Origin: Eurosta solidaginis | Taxonomy: Eukaryota; Arthropoda; Insecta; Diptera; Tephritidae | DNA length: 64,000 nucleotides | Direction of reading: 5' to 3' | NCBI RefSeq assembly: GCF_040869045.1 | Contig: NC_090323.1 | Coordinates: 269,580,392 to 269,644,391, forward strand | Part shown: piece after piece, positions 1-12,667 of the stretch | How the letters are laid out: the number at the start of each line of letters is the position of its first letter | Position numbering within the stretch: the first letter of the stretch is position 1 | The notes under the pieces: generated by a model | Databases searched by the model: none | Told to the model about the DNA's origin: nothing | The model's input: the letters and a program-made list of their open reading frames with translations, nothing else | Position numbers and translations under genes: made by a program

Positions 1-451
1 AAACGTCTTTGTTTTTGTATTCAATAATCGAATGTACCTACATAAATTAAAATTTTTTCTTGTCACACTTATGCTGCATAGTGTACAAGTACAAGTGTGT
101 TGACTTATCTGTCAAGCATTCTGACAGGCACTCGCTGGATTCGGAATGACAGCGAATTCAAAATGGATACCATTACCGAATGCTCCGAATGATTGAAAAA
201 TTGAAAAAGTCCATACGATTGGTAGTCAAAAATGTTGTCGTTGAGACCAAAAATGCGACTCTAGACCTGAGATTTCCATCAGGTGAGCGAGGCTGTTTGT
301 AGTTTTGACGTTTATCGCTTAGTGAACACACTTGGTATAGGTACACTATGTTATGCTGCTACAATAACAAACATTTTATAGGCTGTCTTGTTTTGATTTC
401 GAATTCAAAACACATTGCGAGCATTTTCTATTAGCAATATAGGAGTATTAC

Positions 452-617
452 CATGGTTCAACTATGTATATACAGGTTGGCTCATCTTGTAAAATGTTGC
501 CAATATGTTGGTTTCATTTTGAGTTTGCCATCTCCTTTTGACAATCCCTTCGACCATGCAAAGACATAAAGAAAATCAGCTGATGAGATGAGCCAACCTG
601 TACATAATTGAACCATG
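452..617. mobile_element. hAT-like MITE, 166 bp
   Basis: Termini CATGGTTCAA and TTGAACCATG are perfect inverted repeats, extending imperfectly inward to CAGGTTGGCTCATC / GATGAGCCAACCTG. Flanking 8-bp direct repeats AGTATTAC lie at 444-451 and 618-625. No coding capacity. An 8-bp TSD suits hAT (or P-type) transposases. Confidence 0.85.
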
Positions 618-625
618 AGTATTAC

Positions 626-2073
626 ATAAAAAGATCTGATTTGTATCATTATTGTTCTCATACCACTTTATCAAGGTATTGATTCATCCAATCTTCGTCA
701 TCTTCCGTAATTTGAACGTCGTTCCAATTTTCAATGTCGTCAATGCTGACGTCAACACCACCCAACTTTGACTATAACACAGAAATTGGGGAATACCCGC
801 ACTTGTTTTTATTGCCAAACATACATTTGAATTTAAAAAAAGATCAGAAATGTTAACGGACGGGATCGGTTAAACACCACCGCCTACTTTTATATAAAAT
901 ATGCTTAAAAGGGACTATAACAATAAGATATATCTCAACGAAAAAATGGAGTTGTATCAATGATATTTCACTTTCCCAATTTTATGGCAAGAGGAAATTG
1001 GGAGACATTTTTTTAATAAGCGGTGCAACGCCCCTATTCCGATCAAACATTACCCAGCATTTCTAAAAAAATATATCCCTCGTAACAAAATTGTAAAAAT
1101 TATCTGAAATAAACTGCACAATTGAAACACACGCTGAGCATATAATGTTGGTTACACCCGAACTTAGACACCCTTACTTTTTTTTCTTTTTTTTCTAGTA
1201 TGAATGTGATCCACAAATCACACACACAAGATTGCGCATTGCGCATGTAAATAAAATATTATCTGGTATTTATGGGCAATTTTTACGTCATTTTCTTTTA
1301 GCTCTTGTTTTTTGCCCTCTTTCTTTCATTCGCTCGAGCAGTCAAGTGTGACGTCTATGCGCAGAACGAAGCACTTTTGAACTCGTGAATGCGCAATCTT
1401 CTTTTTGTGATTTGTGAATGTGATCTACAGCTATCATCCGGTGGCAAAATCCTGAGCCAGATAAATAATTTTGCATGTAAATGCAACAACAACGATGTGA
1501 GCCAGATAAATCCAGATAGAAGTCTGGTTCAATTTGTGAGCCAGATAATTTGTTAATTATTTCTTTTTAGGTCGGCAACGCGGCCTTTAATATATCTACT
1601 TTTTCAAAAATAGATGTCGCTACTTAGCCTTTCACCGTACGAGTTAAATGAAAAACAGCGGCGACATCTGCTTATCACATTTCACGTGTGCGAAAATTTC
1701 ACGACATCTGCTTTTCAAGTCTCTCAATGATCCAGAGCATTCCCGTGAGAATTGAGCGTGAGCCGGAGCTGTAAAACTCACTGAAAGACGGCATACGTTT
1801 GCAGCTAAATGGCAAATGCTAAAACATATTTTATTTTGTACGATTGGCAACGCGTATATCGACAGGATTGTGGTGGTAGATTGCGGAACGAGGTAAAAAT
1901 TGTACGTGCTAAACTTTGTGATCATCTGTGTGACCCTGTCATTTATTTATCTCGGACACCTTTTTCAAACATCAAACACAAATGCAACTTGCAACTGTTT
2001 TGATGACGTGTGAATTGACCATTTTCATTTAGCCGCCCTTTGGTGTTATTTGTAAAAGTGTTAATTAAGAAAA
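626..2073. other. Non-genic region downstream of Pdk1 with an imperfect inverted repeat
   Basis: No gene recognised. Arms at about 1207-1240 and 1387-1427 are inverted copies (CACAAATCAC and AAGATTGCGCATT shared) and may mark an old MITE of about 230 bp; no clear TSD was found. Short open frames around 1644-2003 overlap on both strands and look non-coding. Confidence 0.4.
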
Positions 2074-2280
2074 AATAAATGAAAGGCGCGATAACCTCTG
2101 AAGAGATTTAAGGCCGAGCTTCTCTTCCAATTTGCGTGTGCCCGTTTTAATTTTTCCTACAAATTGGCGGGACGGGACCTACTTGTTTTTTGCCGACTCC
2201 GCACGGCATCTGCCAGGCAGTTGAGTTTTTCATTGATAGCTTTTCATGGCAGAAATACACTCGGAGTGCTTGCCAAACAC
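2074..2280 (-). mobile_element. tRNA-headed SINE, 3' part, split by a P-like transposon
   Basis: The sequence matches the other SINE copies at 25073-25370, 28215-28766 and 34709-35069: GGCGCGATAACCTC, CTTCTCTTCCAATTTGCG, GCCGACTCCGCACGGCATCT and TTTTCATGGCAGAAATACAC are shared blocks. The A+T tail is at the left, so the element is on the minus strand. It stops abruptly at 2280, where the transposon at 2281-3413 begins. A short continuation (TGCCTCGTCTTCTAGAAAAG) follows at 3422-3445. The tRNA-like head is missing. Confidence 0.85.
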
Positions 2281-3413
2281 CATGATACAAAAAATGGAGG
2301 TAGTTCCATTTAGTGTGACGTTAGCTACTTGACTTTTGCGGGGACAATGACAATTTCACAAAAAACAAGCTACCAGATTGAAAAATGTTACAAATTTTTC
2401 TAATTTTGATGGATTTCATAATACGACTTAATTACTTTCATAGTTATTTTAAATAAAAAAGAAAACAACAATGAGCCGCATGCATTGGTAATATTTTAAT
2501 ACGAAATATTAGCCTAGAAAACAAGGTTTTTAATAAGTTTTTCGAGCTCCCGAAAATTGCTTTTGTGGAAGAAACATTGATCGAAGTATACAAAGCAAGG
2601 GAATATAGCATTCTTAAGTGTCCGTACGTTAGCTCAGAACATGTTGACAAAACATACACGTTTGTCAATTGATTGCCCAATGGAGGTCCTTATAAACCAA
2701 AACCGCAATTTCTAAAGAGTTTAGCATACTCAAACGCAATTTTTATGAAATTGAATGGTGATAAATTGGCTACAAGTCCACATTTTTTATTTATTGTATA
2801 ATTCAAGCGTAGCGCTTGAGGAGGGAATTGGTAAACCATTTTGTAGGAATAACCTCTGTCCAGTAGCTCTGCAGGTAAGCCACTAGTTATGAGAGTTGTT
2901 TTGCCAGTTGTCCCAGGGGTCACCTTAGGGCAAGTCACGCCTAAACATATTATGTGCCCTTTTAGCATTGACATGGATGTGGCGTCCCACAAACGTAACA
3001 AATTAAAACACCTACCGTTCACTGCAGATATTGGAGGTATACTTTTTTTCTACATGCCTTGAGAAATATACACTGCAGAGGCATGATTATAGGGCCATGC
3101 TAGAACAAAAATTCTTCGTGTATTTTTTTCTGTCGGGGGGTCAAGCTGCCATAAAAATATCAGCCATTAGCCAAGGTATTAGTCATTAACCACTACTTTA
3201 CAATAAATCGTGTTAAAGCATATTATTATTATCTCAGATGACTATTGCGTTTTCATCGTGAAGGAAAATTCCATCCCGAAAAACCACAATTTCGCCTTAA
3301 ACAATAACGGTATGGCAACGCTTTTAGCAAAACAACAAAAATTATAAAACTTCAAAAATCCCCAAATACGTCAAATAATTTTGAGTGGAACTACCTTCTT
3401 TTTTATACCATGG
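2281..3413. mobile_element. P-element-like DNA transposon, 1.13 kb, inserted in a SINE
   Basis: The left end reads CATGATACAAAAAATGGAGG then TAGTTCCA; the right end is its imperfect inverse (TGGAACTACCTTC...TATACCATG). The SINE sequence CCAAACAC is duplicated at 2273-2280 and 3414-3421, an 8-bp TSD confirmed by uninterrupted SINE copies elsewhere in the window, which read GCCAAACACTGCC. P elements have 8-bp TSDs and termini starting CATGATG, so the P superfamily is the best assignment. Small open frames inside (2444-2680 and 2690-3022, minus) resemble no transposase I recognise, so it is probably non-autonomous. Confidence 0.75.
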
Positions 3414-3445
3414 CCAAACACTGCCTCGTCTTCTAGAAAAGTAAG

Positions 3446-5418
3446 ATGTAGGATATTTGTGGTTTTCAAAGTTGGACCAAAGAAATTAACAGCCAGCAGC
3501 CAGCATGTATTGTAAGGGCCGTTTTACATGAATCGACTTTCTTGAAGTTCAATCAAAATCAATTGATGGATAAACATCAAATAAAAAAGCCTGAGTAGAG
3601 ACATTCACTACACTGCGGAGAGAAGGTTTTTGCACAACAATTAAATCAACGGTTTTTTAAGTTTTTTCTCCATCCTTTTTATTCTCAATATTCGCTCTAA
3701 AGCACTTGCATTCTTTTATATTTATTTACATATTTACATTTGTTTATACACAAATATTTGCATTTACAAGAAATTAAGTGATTAAGCTAAATTATTTTTC
3801 AGTTTTTTCTTCATTATAAACATTTCAACAAAAAATAAAAAAAAAATCATTTTTTTATTCACAGACTATCAATTTTTGGTCGGACCGCAATTCTGCTAAT
3901 ATTCGCTTTTATTATATTTGGCCGTAATACATGGGACTGAAATGAATAAAACTATGTACTATGTTAAAGAATATTATTTAAATAAAATTGTGCTAACTAC
4001 AACTTAAATATGGTCTAACATGTCATTAAAAAATTAAGTATGTAAATAAAAATACCAATTAGATATGCAGGCCGACAAAAAATTTTTACGCAAAAATTCA
4101 TATTTTTCTGAAGGTTTTTGGTATGTTGAGTCTGAATTTCGGTTGTAGTTTTCGAGATATATGTACCTCAAAATTGCGAAAATCAAGTCTGTCTAATATA
4201 TACATATATTACCTTGTTTATTTGTTTATTCCTTTCGTGGTAAACCAATATTTAACTGAAAACACCGGTTTAGTCTTGGACAGACAGATTACTTTCGGAA
4301 CTCGGGATTTTGTAATAGTGCTTTCAAGAAAAACCGGTTTCTTTGTAATGTTGGGCACGTATATCTCGGGACATTTAAAAAAGCAAGCAAAATTTCGTTG
4401 TTAGAATTTTTTTGATTTTATATTGTTATTTTATTTCGATTTCGCGCATAATTTTTTACCTAATTTATATCAGGCTGACAAATTTAGAAAAAAGTTCCGA
4501 CCCAGATATCAAGCTATCATAATTTTCCAAATTCGTTCTGGTTTTCAAAATATTCATATTGAATAGAGAAAAACATGCGGTATCCAGATCATAAAAAAAC
4601 TATCAATAATTTCAAAATGTTTATTTTCCTTTTTTATTATTATTTTTTCCTTATAAAACAGCTTTCGAGGCTCGATTTGCAGGCATCAATCGAAGCCTGT
4701 AATGATTTTTTGTCGCACTTTCTGAGCATTGCTTTAAGTATCCAAGAAAGGCTCAAGAAATGCTTATGGACTTAAATTTATGGTTGCAACACGGATCTCG
4801 GAAAGAATTTGATAAGGAAAATTAATAATAGTAAAGTAAAATACAAATTTTCAAATAAAAATACTTTAAGTTTGGTTTAGAAGAAGATAAAAAAAGAATA
4901 ATAAATAATTGTGTTCCTCATTCGATAACTTGACTAAATTTTGAGACAGCTTATGAACATTTGGTATGCGTGTTATTTGGCTTCCATTCGAAGAAATCTG
5001 ATGGTAAAACGCCCATTTTTTCTAAATAGAACCTTTTTGAAAACTTCAAAAACGTGATTTTGAGCACAGTACGACATCGCCTAGTTTTCGATCTAAAATT
5101 TTTTTTAACGTTTCAGGGATAACTTGTAAATATGCGCTTCCCTTCTAGCGGCCAAATATTTGTGGTGAAATTGAGCAAATCCATAGCTAACGACGCTCAC
5201 TCCTTATATATAATAGACTCTTAAAAATAAATGACGTAATTATTACATTTCATTAAAAAAGGAATTTATTTTCTATCATGTTGCGTTGCTTAGAGTTGTT
5301 TAGTTCCCGAACGAACTAGTACAATTGGAGGGCTCAGGTTACTGAGCGAACGAACTATTTCCTTCAATGCAGACTAATGTAGTTCAGTGAAATGCATTGC
5401 TTTCTAAGTACTCTGAAC
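3446..5418. other. Intergenic A+T-rich stretch
   Basis: No gene recognised. Open frames at 4123-4404 and 4575-4775 have low-complexity translations and no family resemblance. Text such as GGCCGACAAAAAATTTTTACG and a related CAGGCTGACAAATTT around 4068-4500 suggests an old dispersed repeat, but I could not define its ends. Confidence 0.4.
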
Positions 5419-5438
5419 CACACACACACACACACACA
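5419..5438. repeat. (CA)n microsatellite
   Basis: About ten uninterrupted CA dinucleotides. Confidence 0.95.
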
Positions 5439-5639
5439 AAGAACGAGAATGACACTGAAACCGGTTTGTCTCCAAGCCAAGTTTGACATATGATAACGGA
5501 AAATCGACACTGTCAAAAATCTACAACACAAAATTAATGAAGCAAATCGTTGACCCTTGCACGTTTTACATTCTTGCACTTTTACACTCGACCCTGTAGA
5601 AGTGTGCAAATTTTCAAGAAACACAAGGAACACAAAACA

Positions 5640-6457
5640 GTACAGCTCATTTTATTAGTCTACAAGATGAACAAATTAATTACATCAAAATAATTCGTCA
5701 AAATTAGACGGCAACTGATTTGCAGGGCAATCATCCACTCCGCCAATGCTTAACATGGCAGAAAATTTCCCTTTTTAGCAATTTTGGAATGCTCCTTTTC
5801 ATGAAACGAACACACATTTAGCTTGCAATGGAACACGAAAATGTGAGAAGGCAATAAAAATGTGTATTTTTTTTGTGGCAATATATTTGAGTCGGAGATT
5901 CATCTAGAATCAAATTTCAAATCAATCTACAGCATAAACGTCGAAGCCATTTAGTCTTCAACCGAAAATTAAGCGAAGTGACGGTATCATTAAGAAATAA
6001 CTCAACACATGCTGTAAAGACATTAAGTCTACGTCAAACATATCAAAATGCAATCCACAAGAAATTCAACCCAGCCAATTAAATTGAGCCGAATCAGCGT
6101 AAAAAGCTTTGGTGTCTTTAATCCAATTATTTTCCGCTGTTTACTAATTTCCCAATTAACTAAAAAACGTTGTTTTGTTTTTATGTAAATTTACAGTCGA
6201 TTTTTATTTTAATCAGTAATTTTTATAGTAAATTTATTTGGGTTTATTTTTTTTTATTTTAATTATTTTATTTCTTGTGAATTTTGCTTTCAACTTTCTT
6301 TTTGAATAATTTAACTTAAAACTAATATATTTTTTTACTTTTTCATTTTTTGTTTTCAAATAATTTTCGCATAAATTCACCTTAAATTTAAATAATAATT
6401 AGAATAGTGATATATAAATTAATTCATTAAAGTAACATAAATTAATTACAAATACAA

Positions 6458-6488
<31 letters not shown>

Positions 6489-8900
6489 ATTCATCTATAA
6501 GCATTAATGTAATTAAATAAAAGAAATTAATTATTCGCGCTTAAATGTTTTTTGTTGTTGTGTTTTTGTTTGAGCTCCAATAAATGTAAATATGTTTTTT
6601 TAATTTTGTTTTTTAATGCGGTTTCACTTCAAATTGCATAACGCCCCTATTGTGATTGGCGATCCGCAATCGAATCGACTGTTTGGCGATGGAGCCTTTT
6701 ACATTACTTTCTGCTAAATTGAAACAGATTTCTAGACTTTTACAGCGGTCGCTATTCGCAATAAGGGATGTACATATGCATGTATAAAATAAAATGTGAA
6801 TGATGACAAACGAGAAAGAACAGATCAATGCTTTGCTGTTTTTGTTTAGTGCTCTAATTAGTTATTTATGTATATGCTTGAAAATATTAATAATAAAAAA
6901 TAAGAATTAAAATATAGTAAGAAAAAAATATACAACAAAAAGCGTTGAGAAAACAGTACAGACAAAATTTACAATGGTTTTATGAAGCAAAATGTATACA
7001 AAATTATTGCTTGCTTTTTTAGCATCAATTAAATTTCACATTTCACTATAAACTAAAGATTAATAATTTTTGTTTTACGGTGGCAGCATTACGCTTAATT
7101 CATTTATAAATCAGATTCGCAAAAAAATCATACAAATATACATAAATGTATAAATCTATATAGGCGTACTTTGTTGTTGCAAGCGAGCTGCAGCAGTACA
7201 CTATTTCTACATACATACAATTTTGCATTCGTTACAGACAAATAAAAAAGGTTTAAAAACAAGCGAAATAAATTTTACAGTGAAATTTGTATTACTTTTT
7301 TTCCAAAACGCTTGAATAACGTAATTGGTTTATAGAGCGAAAAAAAAATTAGAACAATTAGGAAAGATTTTTTAAAGCAAAAATCGTAAGCCTTTTTGTT
7401 TTTGTTTTCATTAAACAAGTTATTTGCGCTAGTTAAAATTAAGTGTGGCGAAATAATTTTCAATATTTTTAATTTTTTTTTGTAGTGAGAAGTGCACCGT
7501 TTAGCGTTTAGCTTAATTTTATAAACATAACAAAATTGATTTATTTTTAATATATTTTTAATGCTTAGATCAGAAAAGCTTTTATAAAGCGGCAACCAAA
7601 CTGAGTTTTGTAATTTAGCTAGTTTTAAACAAATATTTCAAACAAAATTTTGTAGAAACTCAACCAAAAATAAATGCGCTATTTATTTATAAATTTTAAT
7701 TTTTCTTGTTATATAATGTAAATGTTTTTTTGTTACTTTTCTAAATTTTTTTCTTAAAAAAATATTTTTTTGTTTCAAACTATTAAAAACAAAATTTTTT
7801 GTTACAAATTATTTATATTTTGCTTTTAGCGTCGTACACATCATGTTTTTAATTTTTTTTTACTAGTATTATAATTTTTTTTATTTTATTAGTTTTTTTT
7901 TTTTTGTTTTTAATTATTGTATAAAAAATAGAATATTCTTATTTTTTTTTTTTTTGTAAATTTAAGTGAACTAAGAAAACTTAACAAAAATATTGTTTTG
8001 AATTTGCAATACAAAAAAGGAAATATTTATGTTTATGTATATTGAACTTTTCGATTTTTTAATGGTATCTCAGTAGCTTTTGTGTTGTTTTTTTTTTATT
8101 TAGTCAAATTTTGTTCTACAATTTAGTTTGGTTCTTTCTTGTTGTTGCTGTTGTTTTTGTTATTGTTTAACTGTATCCTGGTTTCTTTTGTTTGCATAAC
8201 TTTTCAAAATCAAGGTTTGTTTGGTTTTGTTGTGGCTTTTGTCTACAATTACAGTTTCAAGTCTTATGCGTTGCTTTATTAGGGCAAAAGTACATAGAGT
8301 TAGAAAACAAGTAAACAAAAAAATAAAACAAGAAACGAAAATGAAAACTAAAACATTCTACAATGTACCCTTGAAACTAAACATTTCATTTCGTAGCGCT
8401 GTGTAGCTACATGCGTAACAATCGTAATACACGACGAACCCATAACTGGTAGCATGGGTTTCAAGAGTAGCTCAGACATCTAAGGGTTGAAAAGATTTGT
8501 AGCATTTAACTAAAAAAAAAAACAAAAATTGTAATCAAAATAAGCAGAACAAAACTTTGAACTAAAGTTTGAACACGGCGGCGGCGTGGGTGTGTATGTG
8601 TGTGTCGATGTAGGAGATGTCAATATGGATGTAGCGGCGGATAGAGAATATCCCAGAGCGATGGGAATGCTAAAAACTTGCTTTCAAGGATATTTTTTTG
8701 CAGTAAATAAAAAAAATATATAGAACTTTAAGTTTCCGATTTCAAAAAACTTAAATTTTAATTAAAATTTAGATATTATTTTTTTTTATATATTTTCGAA
8801 ATTAACTACTTGTCATAAACTTAAAAACAAAAAAACTTTTGGCAATGCCGAAACTTGAAAAATTTGAAGTCAATTTTCTAGAAGTAGAAGTAGGCTTTAC
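5640..8900. other. Very A+T-rich non-genic stretch
   Basis: Long T and A runs, an (AT)n tract at 6459-6481, and no convincing coding sequence. A locally less A+T-rich patch at 6613-6780 carries a 71-codon open frame on the minus strand with no recognisable similarity. The region could include the 3' end of a neighbouring transcript, but nothing shows it. Confidence 0.4.
6459..6481. repeat. (AT)n microsatellite
   Basis: Eleven or so AT dinucleotides ending in TGTATATAAT. Confidence 0.95.
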
Positions 8901-8909
8901 TTTCAACAA

Positions 8910-10500
8910 TTACTGCAATGTAATTAAAACTGCAATGCAATTTACTGCAAAAAGGGCACCATTAAACATCATACTTGACATCCCCGCAACCCCGTTAATG
9001 TGTCTGTTGGTGTGCGTGCGTGTCGCAGCAACAATAGCATTGCGCATGTGCAACTAGTCAGCAAATAGTGGCGTTCAAACAGTGATTGCATACAAACAAA
9101 AAGAAATTTAAATTAAATAAAAAAATAACAATTTACAGCTTACAGCTATGAACACACTACATTTTGCAACGCTTAAAATTCATTCTAACCGCATACAAAT
9201 ATTTTTACTCTTCTGCTACTTTTCCTTTTTTAGTTTAGTTTACTTCGTAAATTATTACGTAATTTAGCTAAATGTTGTTTGTATGCATTAACACTAAATA
9301 TAAACGCCACAAAAGATTTTACTGCCTACAGCACTCACGCGCAGCTGAATTTGCGAGTGCATCGCCGCTGCGCCACGTACGCGCATGCGCACAACTTGTT
9401 TGTTATATGTAACTTGTTTACTGTTACTTCTGTTTCAAATTTTTCATGTTTAACGCTTTTTTACAATTAGTACTAGCATTCTTTTTTTTTAATTTTGTTT
9501 TAACATACAAACTTTTGCTTCATTTCTCTTATCATTCGTCTGCAAGTTTCATACTTTCGAATTTTCAAATGTCGCCATTTCAAAACCCTTATCATTTACA
9601 GTAGAATACTTCAGTGCAATATGGGCACTGCACAATGATGCAGCACAGCAAAAATTTCAACTTTAACTGCACCACGGGCTATGGGCACTTTGCAGTTTCA
9701 AGCGAAATTGGTCGATACTGCAATTTGATTTGCATTATCATGCATATTTAAAAACGCTATAAAATATTTCGCTTACTACTTACTAAAAACAATAAGTAAA
9801 AGCAAAACATGGCTAATAATGCAATTTCATTTACATTACTTTCTTACTGATAATGTACTTTCGTTTACATTACTTCCTTACTGACAATAAAAGTTCAAAT
9901 AAATTACGACTGTTAACGCAATACAACTTGTATAGATAATATTTTTTTAGCATGGATTAAATACAGCAAATGCAATTAAAATTGCATTATCATTGATTTT
10001 TACTGTAATTTTTTTCTACAAACAATGAACTTGCTTATGAATTGTATATAGTATAGGTAGTTGAAATTAAATTGCAGTAGAGTCGTTATTGTTTTCAGTA
10101 ACGCAATAACGTTTTACTGCGTTGTGCCCACGTGTTTTATCTTAGATGGGCAGCTTGCACTAACATTCAAAATCCATTAAACAAATGTGAACGCAATCGC
10201 ACCTCTACTTGCATTTCATTGTAAACTCAATTTTACTACAGCGCGTTCAAAAAATGAATTTAAATGAGTTTGAACGAAAAATGCTGTAAATTAGAAAAGT
10301 AATGCAAGTGAACTTGGAATTGCAATTCAATTTTTTTAAACAGATTTTAATGGTAATGCAATTTGCACATTGATACTTTAAAATGGGTCAAATTCTATGG
10401 CGTCCAAAAATAGGTTTCAGCAACGTTCTAACCGCAAGCTGAGCTTATGTGAAATTTATTAATGCATAAGCCTTTAGTAATGCAAAGCACTACACGTTCG
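8910..10500. repeat. Degenerate TGCAAT/ATTGCA-rich tract
   Basis: Variants of AATGCAATTT, TACTGCAATT and ATTGCATTATCAT recur more than a dozen times across 1.6 kb, on both strands, together with TTTACATTAC and GGGCAC motifs. No unit boundary or fixed period is visible. The tract lies between Pdk1's stop and the window start and has no coding capacity; it could be an eroded satellite or clustered short motifs. Confidence 0.5.
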
Positions 10501-12287
10501 TTTTTTGTTTAAGCCCTATGATATAATGCAAGAAATGAATGGGAAAAGGTATATTTTGAAACCATCAATGCTAGTGAGAACTAGAGGCTTGTTTGTATTT
10601 GCAATTCCCTTTCCATTAAACGAAAAATTATGTTAAACACAAGTCAAAGTTAATTTGCTTTTAAACCGCTGACCACACTTTTAAATTTTCCCCATCTTAC
10701 AAATTACATATGCTGCAGCACATATGTACGTTTGTGTATATGTAATTACTGTGCGCCTGTAATCAATATTTAAATGTATGCAATTGTTGCATGAATAATT
10801 GGGATAATTATATAGTGTTTCTTGTTGCAATTAGCATAACTCATTAACTACTCTATATGCTGCTGGTCTTTTTTCTGTATATAAGTATTTATACAAATAA
10901 TTATAATATTTTGCTTTCATTTACGCCTTGCGGTTTATTTTTTTGCAACTTGTTGTATGCTTATGTTTGTTTTTATGTATTTAGTATGCATGTATATAGA
11001 GTATAATAATAGTATATAGCAATTATATATATATACGTTATTTAGGTATTACTTTAAACTTTAGTATTTATAAGACGCGCTGCATTAACACACTTTGTAT
11101 TTGCTTGTCCCTTAACTTTGCCCGCTTTATCTTGTGTAGCCATATTCTTGCGCTTTCCTTGTCTACTTGTTGCAGCGTTAAGAATTCTTTCTTCCTATTT
11201 CTTGTTTTTTTTTTATAATTTACATTATATTTTACATAAACCTGCACGCTACCCCTATGTAGTGTAACTGTATGCCTGCTCTGCTGGTGTATAATTCATT
11301 TAATTGCGACTAACTACAAAATATTCACATTACATTTTTGTTGTTTTTTTTCTATTATATTATATGCATGTATATATATGCATTTCTTTTGCTCATATAC
11401 TAGTATACATATATACTTGTAAGTTGTATGAATGCTTGCTGACCTTTAACTTTCTTAAATTTATGTATATGTATGTATGTATTATATAATATACTATTTG
11501 CATGCAATAATTAAGTAGTTTTAGTATCTGTTGTAAAGTTAGCATTTTTTTTTTTGTTTATTTAGTTATGTTCTTTTAATATTTTTGTTACTGCTTTTGA
11601 ATATATATAATAATATAATTCGATTTACAACAAATTCAACTCCAGCGCGCTTTTTTATTTTTGTATGTATGTTTGTAATTTTAATTACGTTACGCCTTCA
11701 CTTATTGATTTATTAATTTATCTGATCTAATGCAAATTGATACAATTGATTTAACTCCAATTCCTGTAAATAATTATTTACTCTTGTTGTTGTATGTTAT
11801 CTTTATATATGTATATTAGTTGCATTTGCTACTATATATGTATGTATGTATAGATTTTTGTTTGCTTGTATTTGCACACTTAAACGCTAAAATATTGTTT
11901 TCTAACTTTCGCTATACTTGCTTTGCCATTTCATTATACAATTATGTATGTTTATGCTATATACTACACGTTTTCTTACTGCTCTTCCTATTCCTGCTCC
12001 CTACAGTTGTATGTATTATACATTAATTTAGTTACTAGCATTATTTAATTAATAATTATTTTATATATTTGATGATTTGAACTAAATTTGTTCTAAACAT
12101 TTTTTTTAAATAAGATGTGAACACAACAATAATGCGTACTCTGCTGCACCTGCTTCCTTCATTTCAGCCCTTTTCCTTCATGTTCCCTTCAGCTTCCCTA
12201 AACTCCTTTAGCTTCAGCTGCTCATTAATTCACGTCCTACATTTTGCTGTTTGGCTTTAGCCCTTTTGACTGCAGTCTTTGCCAAGG
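10500..12287. other. A+T-rich region downstream of Pdk1
   Basis: No gene seen. Repeated TATGTATG/TATATATG tracts and T-runs; may be distal Pdk1 3' UTR on the minus strand, with several AATAAA hexamers there. Short plus-strand open frames (11304-11489, 11820-12026) are translations of these tracts. Confidence 0.4.
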
Positions 12288-12364
12288 TTTATTCGCTTTT
12301 GTATGTTTTTATAAAATTTTAGTTGCGTTTTTAACAGGTAAATGATGTCTGTTTGGCGTTTCAT
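12288..12364 (-). other. Start of Pdk1 3' UTR; nearest poly(A) signal
   Basis: Directly after the stop codon, the first AATAAA on the minus strand is the complement of 12288-12293, about 75 bases downstream. The DNA beyond stays A+T-rich with many further AATAAA-like hexamers down to about 10.9 kb, so the transcript may run much further. The true cleavage site cannot be decided from sequence alone. Confidence 0.35.
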
Positions 12365-12667
12365 TCAATTTGACGCCGTTTTCGTCGTTCGTCCTGTTGC
12401 AGCGGCGATAGCTGCCGACAACATCTTGCCGCTGCTACTACTGCCGCCAGAGTTACTGCTGCCATTGGTTGAGTGCGTCGGTGAATTCGTACGATGTGAA
12501 GTTTTCGGCGAGGTACCCGTCAATGTTTTTGACGTCGTTGTTGTTGTACCCGGCGCCGCTGCTGCGCTGTCGCTGTGTGGGTATGTAAGTTTGCGCATTC
12601 GTTCAATAGCATCCACCCATTCGAGTGAATAGCCGTCAGGATCGTCCAAGTAATATGTTCGATTCGG
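12365..12667 (-). CDS. Pdk1: Pdk1 coding exon 6 (residues 761-860), PH domain end and C-terminal tail
   Basis: The acceptor TTCTTTTTCAG lies at 12668-12678, and a TGA stop occupies 12367-12365. The first 28 residues, [20 protein letters not shown] and IERMRKLT, finish the PH domain; FFVHT|PNRTYYL across the intron is the family signature. The last ~70 residues are Thr/Ser/Ala/Gly-rich with no predicted fold and end ...TKTASN. Drosophila has a similar Ser-rich tail of different sequence. An open frame on the plus strand over the same bases (12342-12632) is an artefact of this composition. Confidence 0.94.
   Translation of the reverse strand, partial: PNRTYYLDDPDGYSLEWVDAIERMRKLTYPHSDSAAAAPGTTTTTSKTLTGTSPKTSHRTNSPTHSTNGSSNSGGSSSSGKMLSAAIAAATGRTTKTASN

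Noticed and set aside
6613..6828. 71-codon minus-strand open frame with a locally less A+T-rich 3' part
   Set aside because: No recognisable similarity or splice context; cannot be called a gene from sequence alone.
7275..7595. 106-codon minus-strand open frame
   Set aside because: Lysine/isoleucine/phenylalanine-rich translation of A+T-rich DNA.
12342..12632. 96-codon plus-strand open frame opposite Pdk1 exon 6
   Set aside because: It is the complement of the Ser/Thr/Ala/Gly-rich Pdk1 tail; valine/alanine-rich translation is compositional.
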